DNA of 64,000 nt from Gemmobacter aquaticus (GCF_007859075.1 NZ_VOAK01000025.1:62001-126000); one strand, 5' to 3'; positions 16,859 through 25,633 are shown, numbered from the stretch's first letter. The notes: generated by a model not told the origin, from the sequence alone. Made by a program: numbers and translations.

Positions 16859-18745
16859 TCAGACCAGCCAGACCCGGCCCTGCGGCGGTAGTGCGATGTT
16901 ACCGTCATGCATGGCGACATGCGCTTCTGACAGTTCGTCGTAAAGTCGCGTGGATCCCTGCGCTCTCAGCCAGTCGGCTGGTACATGTGTCCAGCCTTCC
17001 GAGAAGTTGAAGAGGCACAGGATCGTCCGCGCCGGCGCGCGGCGCGCAAAGGCAAAAACGCCCGGTGCCGGTGCATCGAGGATCACCGTTGGAACTGCAC
17101 CGTGCAGTTCAGGCAGGGCGCGCCGGCGGGCAAGGATATGCCGGGTGCCTAGGAAACACTGGGATGAGGCCGTATCGCCCTCGTGCCGGCTCGCGGCGCG
17201 CGCCCAGTCCATCATGGGGCGGTGTATCCACCGGCTGTCATGCCTGTGGTCTGGGTCCTCTACATAGCCGTGGTCATTCAACAGCGCGAGTTCATCCCCC
17301 ATGTAAATCAATGGGATGCCGCCGAACGAGGCAATCAGCGCATGTCCCAGCAGGATGCGCTGCACCACTGCCGCCGCAGCTTGGGCGTCGCCCTCTGCTT
17401 GGGCCTTTTCGAGACCCGCCAGAGAGGCAAAGCTCCCCGAGATGCGCTTGTCTCCGGTTGCCTCGTTCACCTGAAACAGGGCGCCGCGCGAGAATGACCC
17501 CGGAAAGCTGCCGTCATAGAAATCCGAGAGGAATGCGCGATGTGACTGGCCCGTCACCCCGATCGCTGCGGCGTCTTCATCGGTGATGGCCCAGCCGATA
17601 TCGTCGTGGCAGCGGATATAGGTCGCGTAGGTCGCGTTGTTCAGCCGATCCGGGAAATGGCTGCGCATGACATGGGTCATCAACCGGATGTCACGCGTGG
17701 CAAGCGCATTCCAGAACTGCACCATCAGGCTGTTGTGATAGGCGAGATTGCCCTCTTTGCCGTCGTGCCGCCCGCGCCCCAGATAGGGCAGCATCTCGGC
17801 GGGCGATACGATCGCCTCTTCCAGATGCAGCACGGCAGGGCAGGCAATCCGGCAGCAAGCCCGCAAGGCCTGCAACAGCACATGGACCTCAGGCTCTGAC
17901 TGACACCGCGTCCCGAGGCGCTTCCACATGAAAGCCACCGCATCAAGCCGCAGCACATCAACCCCCTGATTGGCGAGGTTCAGCATGATGTCGGTGATTT
18001 CCAGAAAGACCTGCGGATTGGCCCAGTTCAGGTCCCACTGATGTTCGTTGAACGTCGTCCACACCCATTTCCCGATCTCGGGGTAGTGGGTGAAGTTGCC
18101 GGGCGCATGGTCGGGAAACACCTCGACGAGCGATTCTTCAAAGCGATTTGGCAGTTCAGGGCTGTCGAACATCAGGTAATAGTCCTGATAACGGCGCTCA
18201 CCCGAGCGTGCGCGGATCGCCCAGTCATGCTCTTTGGCGGTATGGTTCAGCACCAGATCGACGCAGAGGTTCATTCCGCGCGCGCGCAGCGCCTCTGCCA
18301 GAACTTGCAGATCTTCCATCGTGCCCAGTGCGGGGTTGATCTGGCGATAGTCCATGACCGAATAGCCGCCATCGCTATCGCCGGGCCGCGGCATCAGACA
18401 TGGCATAAGATGCACATAGCTGATGCCAAGATCCTCAAGGTAGTCAAGCTTATCAATGATTTGCGGAATACGTCCTGCAAAACGGTCGATATAGAAGACA
18501 TAGCCCGCGCGGTCGGGCCGAAGGAACCAGTCGGGTTCGAGATCGCGCTTCAGATCAAGGCGCCGCAGGTCAGCGGGACGTGCCTTCCACGCGCGTCCAA
18601 GCACAGCCAGCAGGTTCTCGCGAAAGGTGTCATACTCGGGCAGATGTCCATAAATCTCGGCCAGCATGGGCCAGAGGTCACCGGCACTGCGTTCGAGCCG
18701 CAGGGCAAAAATCTCGTCAGTGCTGCCAGAAGTCTTGCGTGCCAT
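16859..18745 (-). CDS. Amylosucrase-like GH13 glucansucrase
   Basis: GH13 subfamily 4 enzymes transfer glucose from sucrose to an alpha-1,4-glucan (amylosucrase) or hydrolyse sucrose. The 628-aa protein has the full family layout: GYVFYIDRFAGRIPQIIDKLDYLEDLGISYVHLMP, DSDGGYSVMDYRQINPALG, and the nucleophile Asp268 in VLRLDAVAFMWK. The acid/base Glu310 is in HLEEAIVSP, and His380-Asp381 are in YIRCHDDIGW. Length and motifs parallel Neisseria amylosucrase closely. The ATG is supported by GGGAGG about 7 bases upstream; a longer start is unsupported. There is no signal peptide, so it acts in the cytoplasm. No other glycogen or sucrose genes are adjacent, so the sucrose source is unknown. Confidence 0.85.
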   Translation of the reverse strand: MARKTSGSTDEIFALRLERSAGDLWPMLAEIYGHLPEYDTFRENLLAVLGRAWKARPADLRRLDLKRDLEPDWFLRPDRAGYVFYIDRFAGRIPQIIDKLDYLEDLGISYVHLMPCLMPRPGDSDGGYSVMDYRQINPALGTMEDLQVLAEALRARGMNLCVDLVLNHTAKEHDWAIRARSGERRYQDYYLMFDSPELPNRFEESLVEVFPDHAPGNFTHYPEIGKWVWTTFNEHQWDLNWANPQVFLEITDIMLNLANQGVDVLRLDAVAFMWKRLGTRCQSEPEVHVLLQALRACCRIACPAVLHLEEAIVSPAEMLPYLGRGRHDGKEGNLAYHNSLMVQFWNALATRDIRLMTHVMRSHFPDRLNNATYATYIRCHDDIGWAITDEDAAAIGVTGQSHRAFLSDFYDGSFPGSFSRGALFQVNEATGDKRISGSFASLAGLEKAQAEGDAQAAAAVVQRILLGHALIASFGGIPLIYMGDELALLNDHGYVEDPDHRHDSRWIHRPMMDWARAASRHEGDTASSQCFLGTRHILARRRALPELHGAVPTVILDAPAPGVFAFARRAPARTILCLFNFSEGWTHVPADWLRAQGSTRLYDELSEAHVAMHDGNIALPPQGRVWLV

Positions 18746-18887
18746 GATCTCGCCTCCCACCGCTGTCAGCATAGGAAATCCAAAGCGGTTTGAAAAGGGC
18801 CGGTGCATGTCGGGCGGGATTGCTCATGCCATGCCTTCTGGCCCTCGTCCCGTCGCGGCCAATGACCATGCACCAGACCCGCAGCGC

Positions 18888-19976
18888 CTAGAGCAAATGG
18901 CCGGACTTGCGGGCCTTGGTGGCAAGGTAAGCGCGGTTTTGCGGTGTTTCCCCCACCTTCAGCGGAACGCGTTCGACCACTGTGATGCCCTGGCTCTCCA
19001 TCATGGCGATTTTGCGGGGGTTGTTCGTCAGAAGCCGCACTGCGCCAAAGCCCATCCGGCGCAGCAACGACGCCCCGACGCGGAAGTCGCGCTCGTCATC
19101 TTCAAACCCGAGGCGGTGATTGGCCTCGACCGTGTCAAAGCCCTGATCCTGCAGCGAATAGGCGCGCATCTTGTTGGCAAGGCCGATACCGCGCCCCTCT
19201 TGATTGAGGTAGAGCAGAACGCCTGCACCTTCCTCGCCCATCTGGGCAAGCGCTGCCCGCAGCTGCGGGCCGCAGTCGCATTTCAGGCTTCCCAGCACAT
19301 CCCCTGTGAAGCACGCCGAATGCAGGCGCGCCAGCACCGGCTGGTCGCGCGGGGGCTGGCCTATCTCGATCGCATAATGCTCTTCGCCGCCATCTTCGGG
19401 CCGAAACACATGCACCCGCCCGGCATCCGATGCGATTATCGGCAGGCGGGCCGAGACCACCTCATGCATGGTCGCCGCCCGGGCAAGTTCGGGTGCGGCC
19501 TCGTGCAGATCAATGAGCGTCAGGTTCATCAGTGCCGCGGCCTCGGCCCCGTCTGTGACAGGTATCAGCACGGCTGCAGGCAGCAGATGCGCCGCTTTGG
19601 CCAGATCCAGCGCCGCGCGATGCAGGTCAGGCTCGCCACCGCGCAGGCACAGGAAGGGCCCCTTCATCGGCACGCGCAGATCATCGGCCGGGTCCGCCAT
19701 GGCGCGCAGCCAGCCAAGGTCCGCATCGGTGGGCAGGGCAAGCCGGGCGATGTCCCCATCATAGACCTGAGCCTTGAGGGTGGCTGCGCGGCGGGCGGTC
19801 AGGGCCAGTTCCGGCACACCGATCTGGCGCAGATCGGCAAGGCGCTGCGGCGTCAGCGCCTCGACCGCGACTGCAAGTGCCGCACGGTCGTTGATCTTCA
19901 GCACAACGGGCAGCCCAAGGCGCAGATCGCCACGCGCACGCGCAAGCCGTTCGACGATGCTGGGGGAAAGTGGCAT
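18888..19976 (-). CDS. ribA: GTP cyclohydrolase II with N-terminal DHBPS-like domain
   Basis: It catalyses the first step of riboflavin synthesis, opening GTP to diaminohydroxyribosylaminopyrimidine phosphate. The 362-aa protein has a complete C-terminal GCH II domain: zinc cysteines 222, 233 and 235 in HSACFTGDVLGSLKCDCG, the NQEGRGIGLANKMRAYSLQD block and LLTNNPRKIAMM. The first ~165 residues resemble a highly diverged dihydroxybutanone-phosphate synthase domain and lack its usual acidic catalytic motifs, so only the cyclohydrolase activity is predicted. The ATG is set by AAAGGAGA. It is divergent from the response regulator. Confidence 0.9.
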   Translation of the reverse strand: MPLSPSIVERLARARGDLRLGLPVVLKINDRAALAVAVEALTPQRLADLRQIGVPELALTARRAATLKAQVYDGDIARLALPTDADLGWLRAMADPADDLRVPMKGPFLCLRGGEPDLHRAALDLAKAAHLLPAAVLIPVTDGAEAAALMNLTLIDLHEAAPELARAATMHEVVSARLPIIASDAGRVHVFRPEDGGEEHYAIEIGQPPRDQPVLARLHSACFTGDVLGSLKCDCGPQLRAALAQMGEEGAGVLLYLNQEGRGIGLANKMRAYSLQDQGFDTVEANHRLGFEDDERDFRVGASLLRRMGFGAVRLLTNNPRKIAMMESQGITVVERVPLKVGETPQNRAYLATKARKSGHLL

Positions 19977-20151
19977 GGCATCTCCTTTCCCCATTCATGT
20001 AGCGATTTGCCTTCGGAATTGAAACATTTCCCAGCATGCTGACACGACCGCGTGAGAAACCTGTCGCAAATCTTGCCCGGTCCGTCATTGCCCCGCATCT
20101 GTCGCCCAGAGGCCGAGACAACCGTTGGCCATCAACGAATGGAGCAGACCC

Positions 20152-20838
20152 ATGGCACAGCTTCGCAAGATCCTGCTTGTGGACGACGACGACGACCTGC
20201 GCGAGGCGCTGTCCGAGCAATTGGTGATGACCGAGGACTTCGACGTCTTCGAGGCCGCCAATGGCGTCGAGGGGATGGAGAAGGCCAAGGCCGCTGCCTA
20301 TGACATCGTGATCCTCGACGTGGGCTTGCCCGACACCGACGGGCGCGAACTTTGCCGCCGCATGCGCAAGGCCGGTGTCAAATGCCCGATCCTGATGCTG
20401 ACGGGGCATGATTCGGACGCCGACACCATTCTGGGTCTGGATGCCGGCGCGAATGACTACGTCACGAAACCTTTCAAGTTTCCCGTCCTGCTTGCAAGGA
20501 TCCGTGCCCAGCTTCGCCAGCATGAGCAGTCCGAGGACGCGATCTTCCAGCTTGGCCCCTACACGTTCAAGCCGGCCCAGAAAATGCTGGTCGACGCGAA
20601 AGAGCGCAAAATCCGCCTGACCGAGAAAGAGACCAACATCCTGAAGTTCCTGTACCGCGCACAACAGGGGGTTGTGCCGCGCGACGTGCTTCTGCATGAG
20701 GTCTGGGGCTATAACGCGGGCGTCACGACGCATACGCTTGAGACCCACATCTATCGTCTGCGCCAGAAGATCGAGCCGGATCCTGCAAATGTGCGCCTGC
20801 TTGTCACCGAAAGCGGTGGTTACCGGCTGGTCGCCTGA
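20152..20838 (+). CDS. OmpR-family DNA-binding response regulator
   Basis: A two-component response regulator of 228 aa. The receiver domain (1-120) has the acidic pocket DDDD at 11-14, phospho-acceptor Asp56 in ILDVGLPDTDG, Thr84 and Lys106 in YVTKPFKF. The winged-helix domain (about 135-228) has LTEKETNILKFLYRA and VTTHTLETHIYRLRQKIEPD. No histidine kinase is adjacent, so it is an orphan in this context. The ATG with GGAG 8 bases upstream is chosen. The gene sits opposite ribA. Its target genes cannot be read from the sequence. Confidence 0.92.
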   Translation: MAQLRKILLVDDDDDLREALSEQLVMTEDFDVFEAANGVEGMEKAKAAAYDIVILDVGLPDTDGRELCRRMRKAGVKCPILMLTGHDSDADTILGLDAGANDYVTKPFKFPVLLARIRAQLRQHEQSEDAIFQLGPYTFKPAQKMLVDAKERKIRLTEKETNILKFLYRAQQGVVPRDVLLHEVWGYNAGVTTHTLETHIYRLRQKIEPDPANVRLLVTESGGYRLVA

Positions 20839-20848
20839 TGGCGGAAAA

Positions 20849-20938
20849 GTGCCGATTCAGCCAAAATTAACGGTCTTTGGTCTTATTGTTGTCTGTATCG
20901 GCGCCTATATCTTTGTGGAACGGGTGATGTTACCCTGA
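20849..20938 (+). CDS. Possible 29-aa single-pass membrane microprotein
   Basis: A short frame starts with GTG ten bases after the regulator's stop. It encodes VPIQPKLT followed by a hydrophobic helix (VFGLIVVCIGAYIF) and a short polar end (VERVMLP). The helix length and charge placement fit a small inner-membrane peptide, and a terminator closes the unit just downstream. A weak GGCGGAAAA precedes the GTG. Against it: no recognised family and a non-ATG start. It would be co-transcribed with the response regulator. Confidence 0.35.
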   Translation: MPIQPKLTVFGLIVVCIGAYIFVERVMLP

Positions 20939-20989
20939 AGTTCCCCGCGCCGCATCGGGGTCATGATGCGGCATCCTCCCTGTTGGACT

Positions 20990-21020
20990 GGCCGGGCGCC
21001 AACGCCCGGCCTTTTTTCTT
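20990..21020 (+). terminator. Intrinsic terminator of the response-regulator unit
   Basis: A perfect 9-bp stem GGCCGGGCG/CGCCCGGCC with a 4-nt loop is followed by TTTTTTCTT. Confidence 0.92.
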
Positions 21021-21182
21021 GCCGGGTGCGAGTCAAATCAACCATGAGGCGAATTTCGGCCGCAATCCGGATATGTGTGTCGTCACGAATTTCCTTGCCC
21101 CACCCCGTTGGAAAGCTGCAAATCCATACTTAGATGACTCGAGGGGACGTCTTGCTGTCCCTGTCCCATGCGGAGTTTGCCG

Positions 21183-21506
21183 ATGAACCTGCGTTTCGAT
21201 CTTCGTGCCGCCCTGCTTGCGATCGCCGCAGGCTTGGTCGCCGTCCCGGCGATGGCTGAAGATGTCACCCTGACGATCGAGAACATGTCGGGTGCTGATC
21301 TGACCGAATTCTATGCCTCACCGGTCGGGACGGAAAGCTGGGGGGCAAACCTTCTGGGTGCAATGATCGTGGCTGCCTCGAACGGGCCTGTGACCATCGC
21401 TGGCACGCAGGGGTGTGCCTATGACCTGCGCATGGTCTTTACCGATGGCGACGTGCTTGAAGACAGCGCCGATATCTGCGCGAACGCGTCCTACACCATT
21501 CAGTAA
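21183..21506 (+). CDS. Small secreted protein of unknown function
   Basis: The 107-aa precursor has a clear Sec signal peptide (hydrophobic LRAALLAIAAGLVAVPAMA, cleavage before EDVTL). A compact mature domain follows (TIENMSGADLTEFYASPVGTE...) with two cysteines (GCAYDLRM and DICANAS) that could form a disulfide in the periplasm. Similar small proteins are common in Rhodobacterales; I know of no established role. The start ATG has GGAG 8 bases upstream. A stretch of about 90 bases separates it from xth. Confidence 0.75.
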   Translation: MNLRFDLRAALLAIAAGLVAVPAMAEDVTLTIENMSGADLTEFYASPVGTESWGANLLGAMIVAASNGPVTIAGTQGCAYDLRMVFTDGDVLEDSADICANASYTIQ

Positions 21507-21594
21507 GCGCGCCTGCCCAGCAGTCGGGATGGGGCAGGGGCTTGTCCGCCGGACGTGGGGGGCCTAGACAGGACCCGCGCACCGGGAGACCGCC

Positions 21595-22383
21595 ATGACC
21601 TTTACCCTTGCCACCTGGAACATCAACTCTGTCCGCCTGCGCGAGGCGCTGGTCTGTCGGTTGTTGACCGAAGAGGCCCCCGATGTCCTGTGCCTGCAGG
21701 AAATCAAGACGCCCGTCGACAAGTTCCCGCAGGATGCGTTCCGTGCCCTGGGCTATACCCACATGGTTGCGCGTGGCCAGAAGGGCTACAATGGCGTGGC
21801 GATCCTGTCGAAGCTGCCGCTGCAAGACGCGGGGGGCGAGGATTTTGCGGCATTGGGCCACGCCCGCCACGTTGCGGCGCGGCTGGAAAACGGTGTCACC
21901 ATCCACAACTTCTATGTCCCGGCCGGCGGCGATATTCCCGACCGCGAGCAGAATGTGAAGTTCGGCCAGAAGCTCGACTTTCTGACCCAGATGCGGGACT
22001 GGGCGCATGGCGGCCGGCCCGCGCGCTCGATCCTCGTGGGCGATCTGAACATTGCCCCGCGTGAGGATGACGTCTGGAACCACAAGGCGCTTCTGAAGAT
22101 CGTGAGCCACACGCCGATCGAGGTTGAGCATCTGGCCCAGGCCCAGGATGCCGGCGCCTGGGTCGATGTGACCCGCAAGGACATCCCAGAGGGCAGGCTC
22201 TACAGTTGGTGGAGCTATCGCGCTGCCGACTGGGACGCGGCGGACAAGGGGCGGCGGCTCGATCATGTCTGGGCCACGCCCGATATCGCAGGTGCGGCGC
22301 ATGGCTCGCGCATTCTGCGCCCGGTGCGTGGGTGGGACCAGCCTTCGGACCATGTTCCGGTGCTTGCAGCCTTCGATCTCTGA
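21595..22383 (+). CDS. xth: Exodeoxyribonuclease III
   Basis: A Mg-dependent AP endonuclease/3'-5' exonuclease of base-excision repair. The 262-aa protein begins TLATWNINSVRLR with the metal-binding Asn. It contains the metal Glu in LCLQEIKTP, then GYNGVAILSK, GDLNIAPREDDVWN and the catalytic Asp-His in QPSDHVPVLAAFDL. The length is typical. It is the first of a co-oriented run with the thioredoxin-like, LON-domain and Trm112 genes. Confidence 0.95.
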   Translation: MTFTLATWNINSVRLREALVCRLLTEEAPDVLCLQEIKTPVDKFPQDAFRALGYTHMVARGQKGYNGVAILSKLPLQDAGGEDFAALGHARHVAARLENGVTIHNFYVPAGGDIPDREQNVKFGQKLDFLTQMRDWAHGGRPARSILVGDLNIAPREDDVWNHKALLKIVSHTPIEVEHLAQAQDAGAWVDVTRKDIPEGRLYSWWSYRAADWDAADKGRRLDHVWATPDIAGAAHGSRILRPVRGWDQPSDHVPVLAAFDL

Positions 22384-22463
22384 TTGCGCAAGGCGCGCAA
22401 CCCCCTTGGCCTTTTCCGTGCCTGCGCCCATATAGGGGCGGGACCTAGTCGGAAGAGGACGCG

Positions 22464-23372
22464 ATGCTCGGACTGAATGGCGCAACCACTGCCCCTGTGG
22501 CACAGGATCTGATCAAGGACACGTCAGAGGCCGCGTTCATGGCCGATGTCATCGACGCGAGCCGCGAAGTTCCGGTGATCGTCGATTTCTGGGCCCCATG
22601 GTGCGGACCCTGCAAGCAGCTTGGTCCGGCACTTGAGGCGGCGGTCACCGCGGCCAAGGGGCGGGTCAAGATGGTCAAGGTCAACGTCGACCAGAACCAG
22701 ATGATCGCGTCGCAGTTGCGTATCCAGTCGATCCCGACCGTCTACGCCTTCTGGCAGGGCCAGCCCGTTGACGGCTTCCAAGGGGCGCTGCCCGCATCGG
22801 AAATCACCAAGTTCGTCGATCGTGTCGCGGCGCTTGCTGGCGATGGCGGGCTGTCCGAAGCGATTGAGATGGCCGAGCAAGCGCTGACGGATGGTGACGT
22901 CGTGACGGCGAACGAGATCTTTGCCGCGATTCTGGGCGAGGAACCCGAGAATGCCGCCGCCTATGGCGGGCTTGTTCGCAGCCATCTGGCGGCGGGGAAC
23001 CTTGAGCAGGCCGAGGCTTTCCTTGCGGCCGTTCCGGCCAGGATCGCGACCGCCAAAGAGGTCGAGGCCGCGCGCGCCCAGATCGAACTGGCAAAGCAAG
23101 CGGCCAATGCTGGTCCCGAGGCCGACTTGCGGGCTGCGGTTGCGGCCAACCCTGACAATCATCAGGCGCGCTTTGATCTTGCGGTGGCATTGAATGCCGC
23201 AGGCAAGGTTGATGAGGCCGTGGACGAATTGCTCGAGCTGTTCCGGCGAGATCGCGAATGGAACGATGGCGCCGCCCGCGCACAGTTGTTTACCATCTTT
23301 GATGCGCTTAAGCCTCAGGACCCGACCGTCCTGCGGGGACGGCGCAAGCTGTCTTCGATGATCTTCGCCTGA
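22464..23372 (+). CDS. Thioredoxin-TPR chaperedoxin (CnoX/YbbN-like)
   Basis: The 302-aa protein joins an N-terminal thioredoxin domain with an intact active site WCGPC (Cys47/Cys50 in DFWAPWCGPCKQL) to a C-terminal helical TPR-like domain (about 130-302). This is the CnoX/YbbN design. CnoX of E. coli protects proteins from over-oxidation and hands them to chaperones. E. coli CnoX has lost its redox site (SxxC), whereas here both cysteines are present, as in redox-active alphaproteobacterial homologues. Cytoplasmic. It lies in the xth-LON-Trm112 run. Confidence 0.88.
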   Translation: MLGLNGATTAPVAQDLIKDTSEAAFMADVIDASREVPVIVDFWAPWCGPCKQLGPALEAAVTAAKGRVKMVKVNVDQNQMIASQLRIQSIPTVYAFWQGQPVDGFQGALPASEITKFVDRVAALAGDGGLSEAIEMAEQALTDGDVVTANEIFAAILGEEPENAAAYGGLVRSHLAAGNLEQAEAFLAAVPARIATAKEVEAARAQIELAKQAANAGPEADLRAAVAANPDNHQARFDLAVALNAAGKVDEAVDELLELFRRDREWNDGAARAQLFTIFDALKPQDPTVLRGRRKLSSMIFA

Positions 23373-23432
23373 TCGCCCATTCAAGCAGGGGGTCCGACCA
23401 CGCCGGGCCCCGTTCAATCTGGGGATTGAGAG

Positions 23433-24077
23433 ATGCTGAAGCCTGCCGACCTGCCCGAGGTGATCTGCATCTTCCCCTTGCCCGGGGCCCTGCTTCTGCC
23501 GCGCGGCCGGCTTCCGCTGCATGTGTTTGAGCCGCGCTATCTGGCGATGCTGAATGATTGCCTGAAGTCCGACCATAGGCTGATCGGCATGATCCAGCCG
23601 CGCGAGATCCCCGGCTCGACCGAACGCAAGTTGCAGGCCATCGGCTGTGCCGGTCGCCTGACCGGCTTTTCGGAAACCGAGGATGGGCGCTACATGATTA
23701 CCCTGACGGGCGTCTCTCGCTTTCGGGTGCGGGAGGAGGTTTCGGGGTTTCAGCCCTATCGTCGCTGCGCGATCGACTGGGCACCCTTCGCGCGTGACCT
23801 TGGGCGGCCCGAGTCCGATCCGGGCCTTGATCGAGCGGCCTTCATCGAATTGCTGAAGCGGTTCTTTTCGTCGCAGGGACTTGCGACCGACTGGGGCAGT
23901 CTGGCCGAGGCTGAGCCGGAATTGCTGATCAACTCGCTGGCGATGCTCTGTCCGTTTGAGCCTGCCGACAAGCAGGCGCTGCTCGAGGCCCCCTCGCTGC
24001 AGACCCGGCGGGAGACATTGGTGGCGCTGATGGAAATTGCCCTGCGCGGGGGCACAGAAGGAGAGAGGCCGCAATGA
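23433..24077 (+). CDS. LON N-terminal-domain protein (peptidase S16 substrate-binding-like)
   Basis: The 214-aa stand-alone LON substrate-binding domain protein starts with the family block [31 protein letters not shown] and contains [30 protein letters not shown]. It has no AAA+ or protease domain. Such proteins are widespread in alphaproteobacteria, and their partner and role are not established. The last four bases overlap the start of the Trm112-like gene (ATGA), so the two are translated together. Confidence 0.88.
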   Translation: MLKPADLPEVICIFPLPGALLLPRGRLPLHVFEPRYLAMLNDCLKSDHRLIGMIQPREIPGSTERKLQAIGCAGRLTGFSETEDGRYMITLTGVSRFRVREEVSGFQPYRRCAIDWAPFARDLGRPESDPGLDRAAFIELLKRFFSSQGLATDWGSLAEAEPELLINSLAMLCPFEPADKQALLEAPSLQTRRETLVALMEIALRGGTEGERPQ

Positions 24078-24256
24078 GCGACCATGTGATCGTCGAACGC
24101 CGTATGCTGGAGGCGCTGGTCTGCCCCGTCACGCAGGCGCAACTGACCTGGGATCCGGACCGGCAAGAGCTGGTGTCCAAGGCCGCAAACCTTGCATTCC
24201 CCGTGCGCGACGGGATCCCGATCATGCTGGTATCAGAGGCCAGGCCGCTGGGCTGA
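24074..24256 (+). CDS. Trm112/UPF0434 family small protein
   Basis: The 60-aa product matches the bacterial Trm112-like (YcaR) family: [47 protein letters not shown]. Eukaryotic and archaeal Trm112 is an activator subunit of methyltransferases. The bacterial role is uncertain, and this copy keeps only one of the zinc cysteines. It is translationally coupled to the LON-domain gene. Confidence 0.88.
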   Translation: MSDHVIVERRMLEALVCPVTQAQLTWDPDRQELVSKAANLAFPVRDGIPIMLVSEARPLG

Positions 24257-24290
24257 CGTCGCTGTCGCGCGGGTGGCTGTCTGCCCCCCG

Positions 24291-24395
24291 CACCCCCCGA
24301 GGATATTTGGAAAGGAAAGAACGTCGTTGTCTTTCCTTTGATAAATATCCTGCGGGGGTGAGGCGCGGGACGCGCCGAGGGGGCGCAATGCCCCC
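24291..24395. repeat. Long imperfect inverted repeat plus GC hairpin between convergent genes
   Basis: The arms run 24291-24319 and 24331-24360. They read CACCCCCCGAGGATATTT, then GGAAAGGAAAG; the right arm mirrors this with CTTTCCTTT, then AAATATCC and GGGGGTG, and small bulges. A second hairpin GGGGGC/GCCCCC (24379-24395) follows. The element lies between the convergent Trm112-like and UbiH-like genes, so a bidirectional terminator role is likely. The CCCCGAGGATATTT motif resembles intergenic hairpin elements that I recall recurring in Rhodobacteraceae genomes. Confidence 0.65.
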
Positions 24396-24406
24396 TTCCA
24401 AAGGGC

Positions 24407-25633
24407 TCAGGGGCGTTGGCCGGTCAGCAGCTTGGGCAGATCGCCCGTCAGCCCGGCCGCCTGCCGCATGAAACCGCGACGAAGGCCTGGCAGGGCGTTC
24501 ACCAGCCCAAGCCCGATATCCCGCCCAACCCGCAATACCGGGTTGGTGTTTGAAAACAGCCGGTTCACGCTGTCCATGCCAAGGGCAAGAGCGGTGGAAT
24601 CGAACCGCCGCCAGCGCTGATAGGCATCCAGCGTGACGCCGCTGCCAATATCTTCGCCTCGCCGCTGCGCCTCGACCACCACTTGGGCCAGCGCCGCCAC
24701 ATCGCGCAGGCCAAGGTTCAGCCCTTGCCCGGCAATGGGATGAACGCCATGCGCAGCATCGCCCACCAGCGCCACGCGCGGCGCCACAAAGCTGTTGGCG
24801 AGTGTCAGGTTCAGCGGATAGGTGAAGCGTGCACCGGCGAGCGAGATCTCACCGAGAAAATCGCCAAATCGGGGCCGTAGCACCTCAAGATAGCCCGCGT
24901 CGTCCAGCGCCTGAATGGCTGCGGCTGTGGTGTCGCGCTCGCTCCAGACGATGCTGGAATGATGCCCGCCCGCAAGCGGCAGGATGGCGAGCGGCCCTGC
25001 CGGCATGAAGAACTGATGTGCCGTGCCTTCATGGTTCTTTTCATGGTGGATCGCCGTCACCAGCGCGGTCTGTCCATAGCCCCAGCCGGTGCGTTTGATC
25101 CCTGCGCGGGCGGCGACGCCGGATTGGCGCCCGTCACACCCCACCAGAAGCCGGGCCGCAATCGTCTTGCCAGACGCGAGGGTAGCCGTGACGCCCTGCG
25201 GCCCGACCTCTTGCGCGATGACGGTCTCACCCGACAGCAGGGTGATGCCTGCCGTCTCTTGCATGGCCTGCAGAAAGGCCGCGTAGAGGTGGCGGTCCTC
25301 GACCATATATCCCATCGGGCCTTCTTCCAGTTCCGCCGAATCAAAGCCGAGGAACAGGGGCGAGGGGCCTTGCCCGGCGATGCCGTCACTGGCCTTGATC
25401 TTCAGGATCGGCTGCGCGGCCGCGATCCGGGGCCAGACCCCTGTCGCAAGCAGCAACCGCTGCGAGGCGAGCGCGAGCGCATAGGCGCGACCGTCAAAGC
25501 CCGCTTCCGCGCGCGCGGGTGCTGGGCGGCTGTCGACCACGATGACGGAAAGCCCGGCTTGGGCCAGCGCAAGCGCCAAGGCTGGGCCGTTCAGCCCGCC
25601 GCCTGCAATCAGAATATCGGTATCCGGTGTCAT
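24407..25633 (-). CDS. UbiH/UbiF-family FAD-dependent hydroxylase
   Basis: A class A flavoprotein monooxygenase of the group that hydroxylates the ubiquinone ring. The 408-aa protein has the N-terminal dinucleotide motif ILIAGGGLNGPALALALAQAG, the FDGRAYALA segment diagnostic of Ubi hydroxylases, VGCDGRQSGVA, and the second FAD motif VGDAAHGVHPIAGQGLNLGLRDV. Which ring position it modifies (C1, C5 or C6) cannot be decided without phylogeny. The start MTPDTD has GAAAGG upstream; a longer frame is not favoured. It is divergent from the amidase gene. Confidence 0.88.
   Translation of the reverse strand: MTPDTDILIAGGGLNGPALALALAQAGLSVIVVDSRPAPARAEAGFDGRAYALALASQRLLLATGVWPRIAAAQPILKIKASDGIAGQGPSPLFLGFDSAELEEGPMGYMVEDRHLYAAFLQAMQETAGITLLSGETVIAQEVGPQGVTATLASGKTIAARLLVGCDGRQSGVAARAGIKRTGWGYGQTALVTAIHHEKNHEGTAHQFFMPAGPLAILPLAGGHHSSIVWSERDTTAAAIQALDDAGYLEVLRPRFGDFLGEISLAGARFTYPLNLTLANSFVAPRVALVGDAAHGVHPIAGQGLNLGLRDVAALAQVVVEAQRRGEDIGSGVTLDAYQRWRRFDSTALALGMDSVNRLFSNTNPVLRVGRDIGLGLVNALPGLRRGFMRQAAGLTGDLPKLLTGQRP

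Larger units (their letters stand above)
20839..21182 (+). other. 344-base region after the response regulator
   Basis: It contains a possible 29-codon membrane microprotein (20849-20938), an 8-bp hairpin GCCGCATC/GATGCGGC (20949-20972) and a strong intrinsic terminator (20990-21020). About 160 bases of promoter region follow ahead of the secreted-protein gene. No RNA gene was recognised. Confidence 0.6.

Noticed and set aside
22524-24074. Long minus-strand frame opposite the thioredoxin-TPR and LON-domain genes.
   Set aside because: The sense frames have clear families; the antisense translation is compositionally typical of shadow frames.
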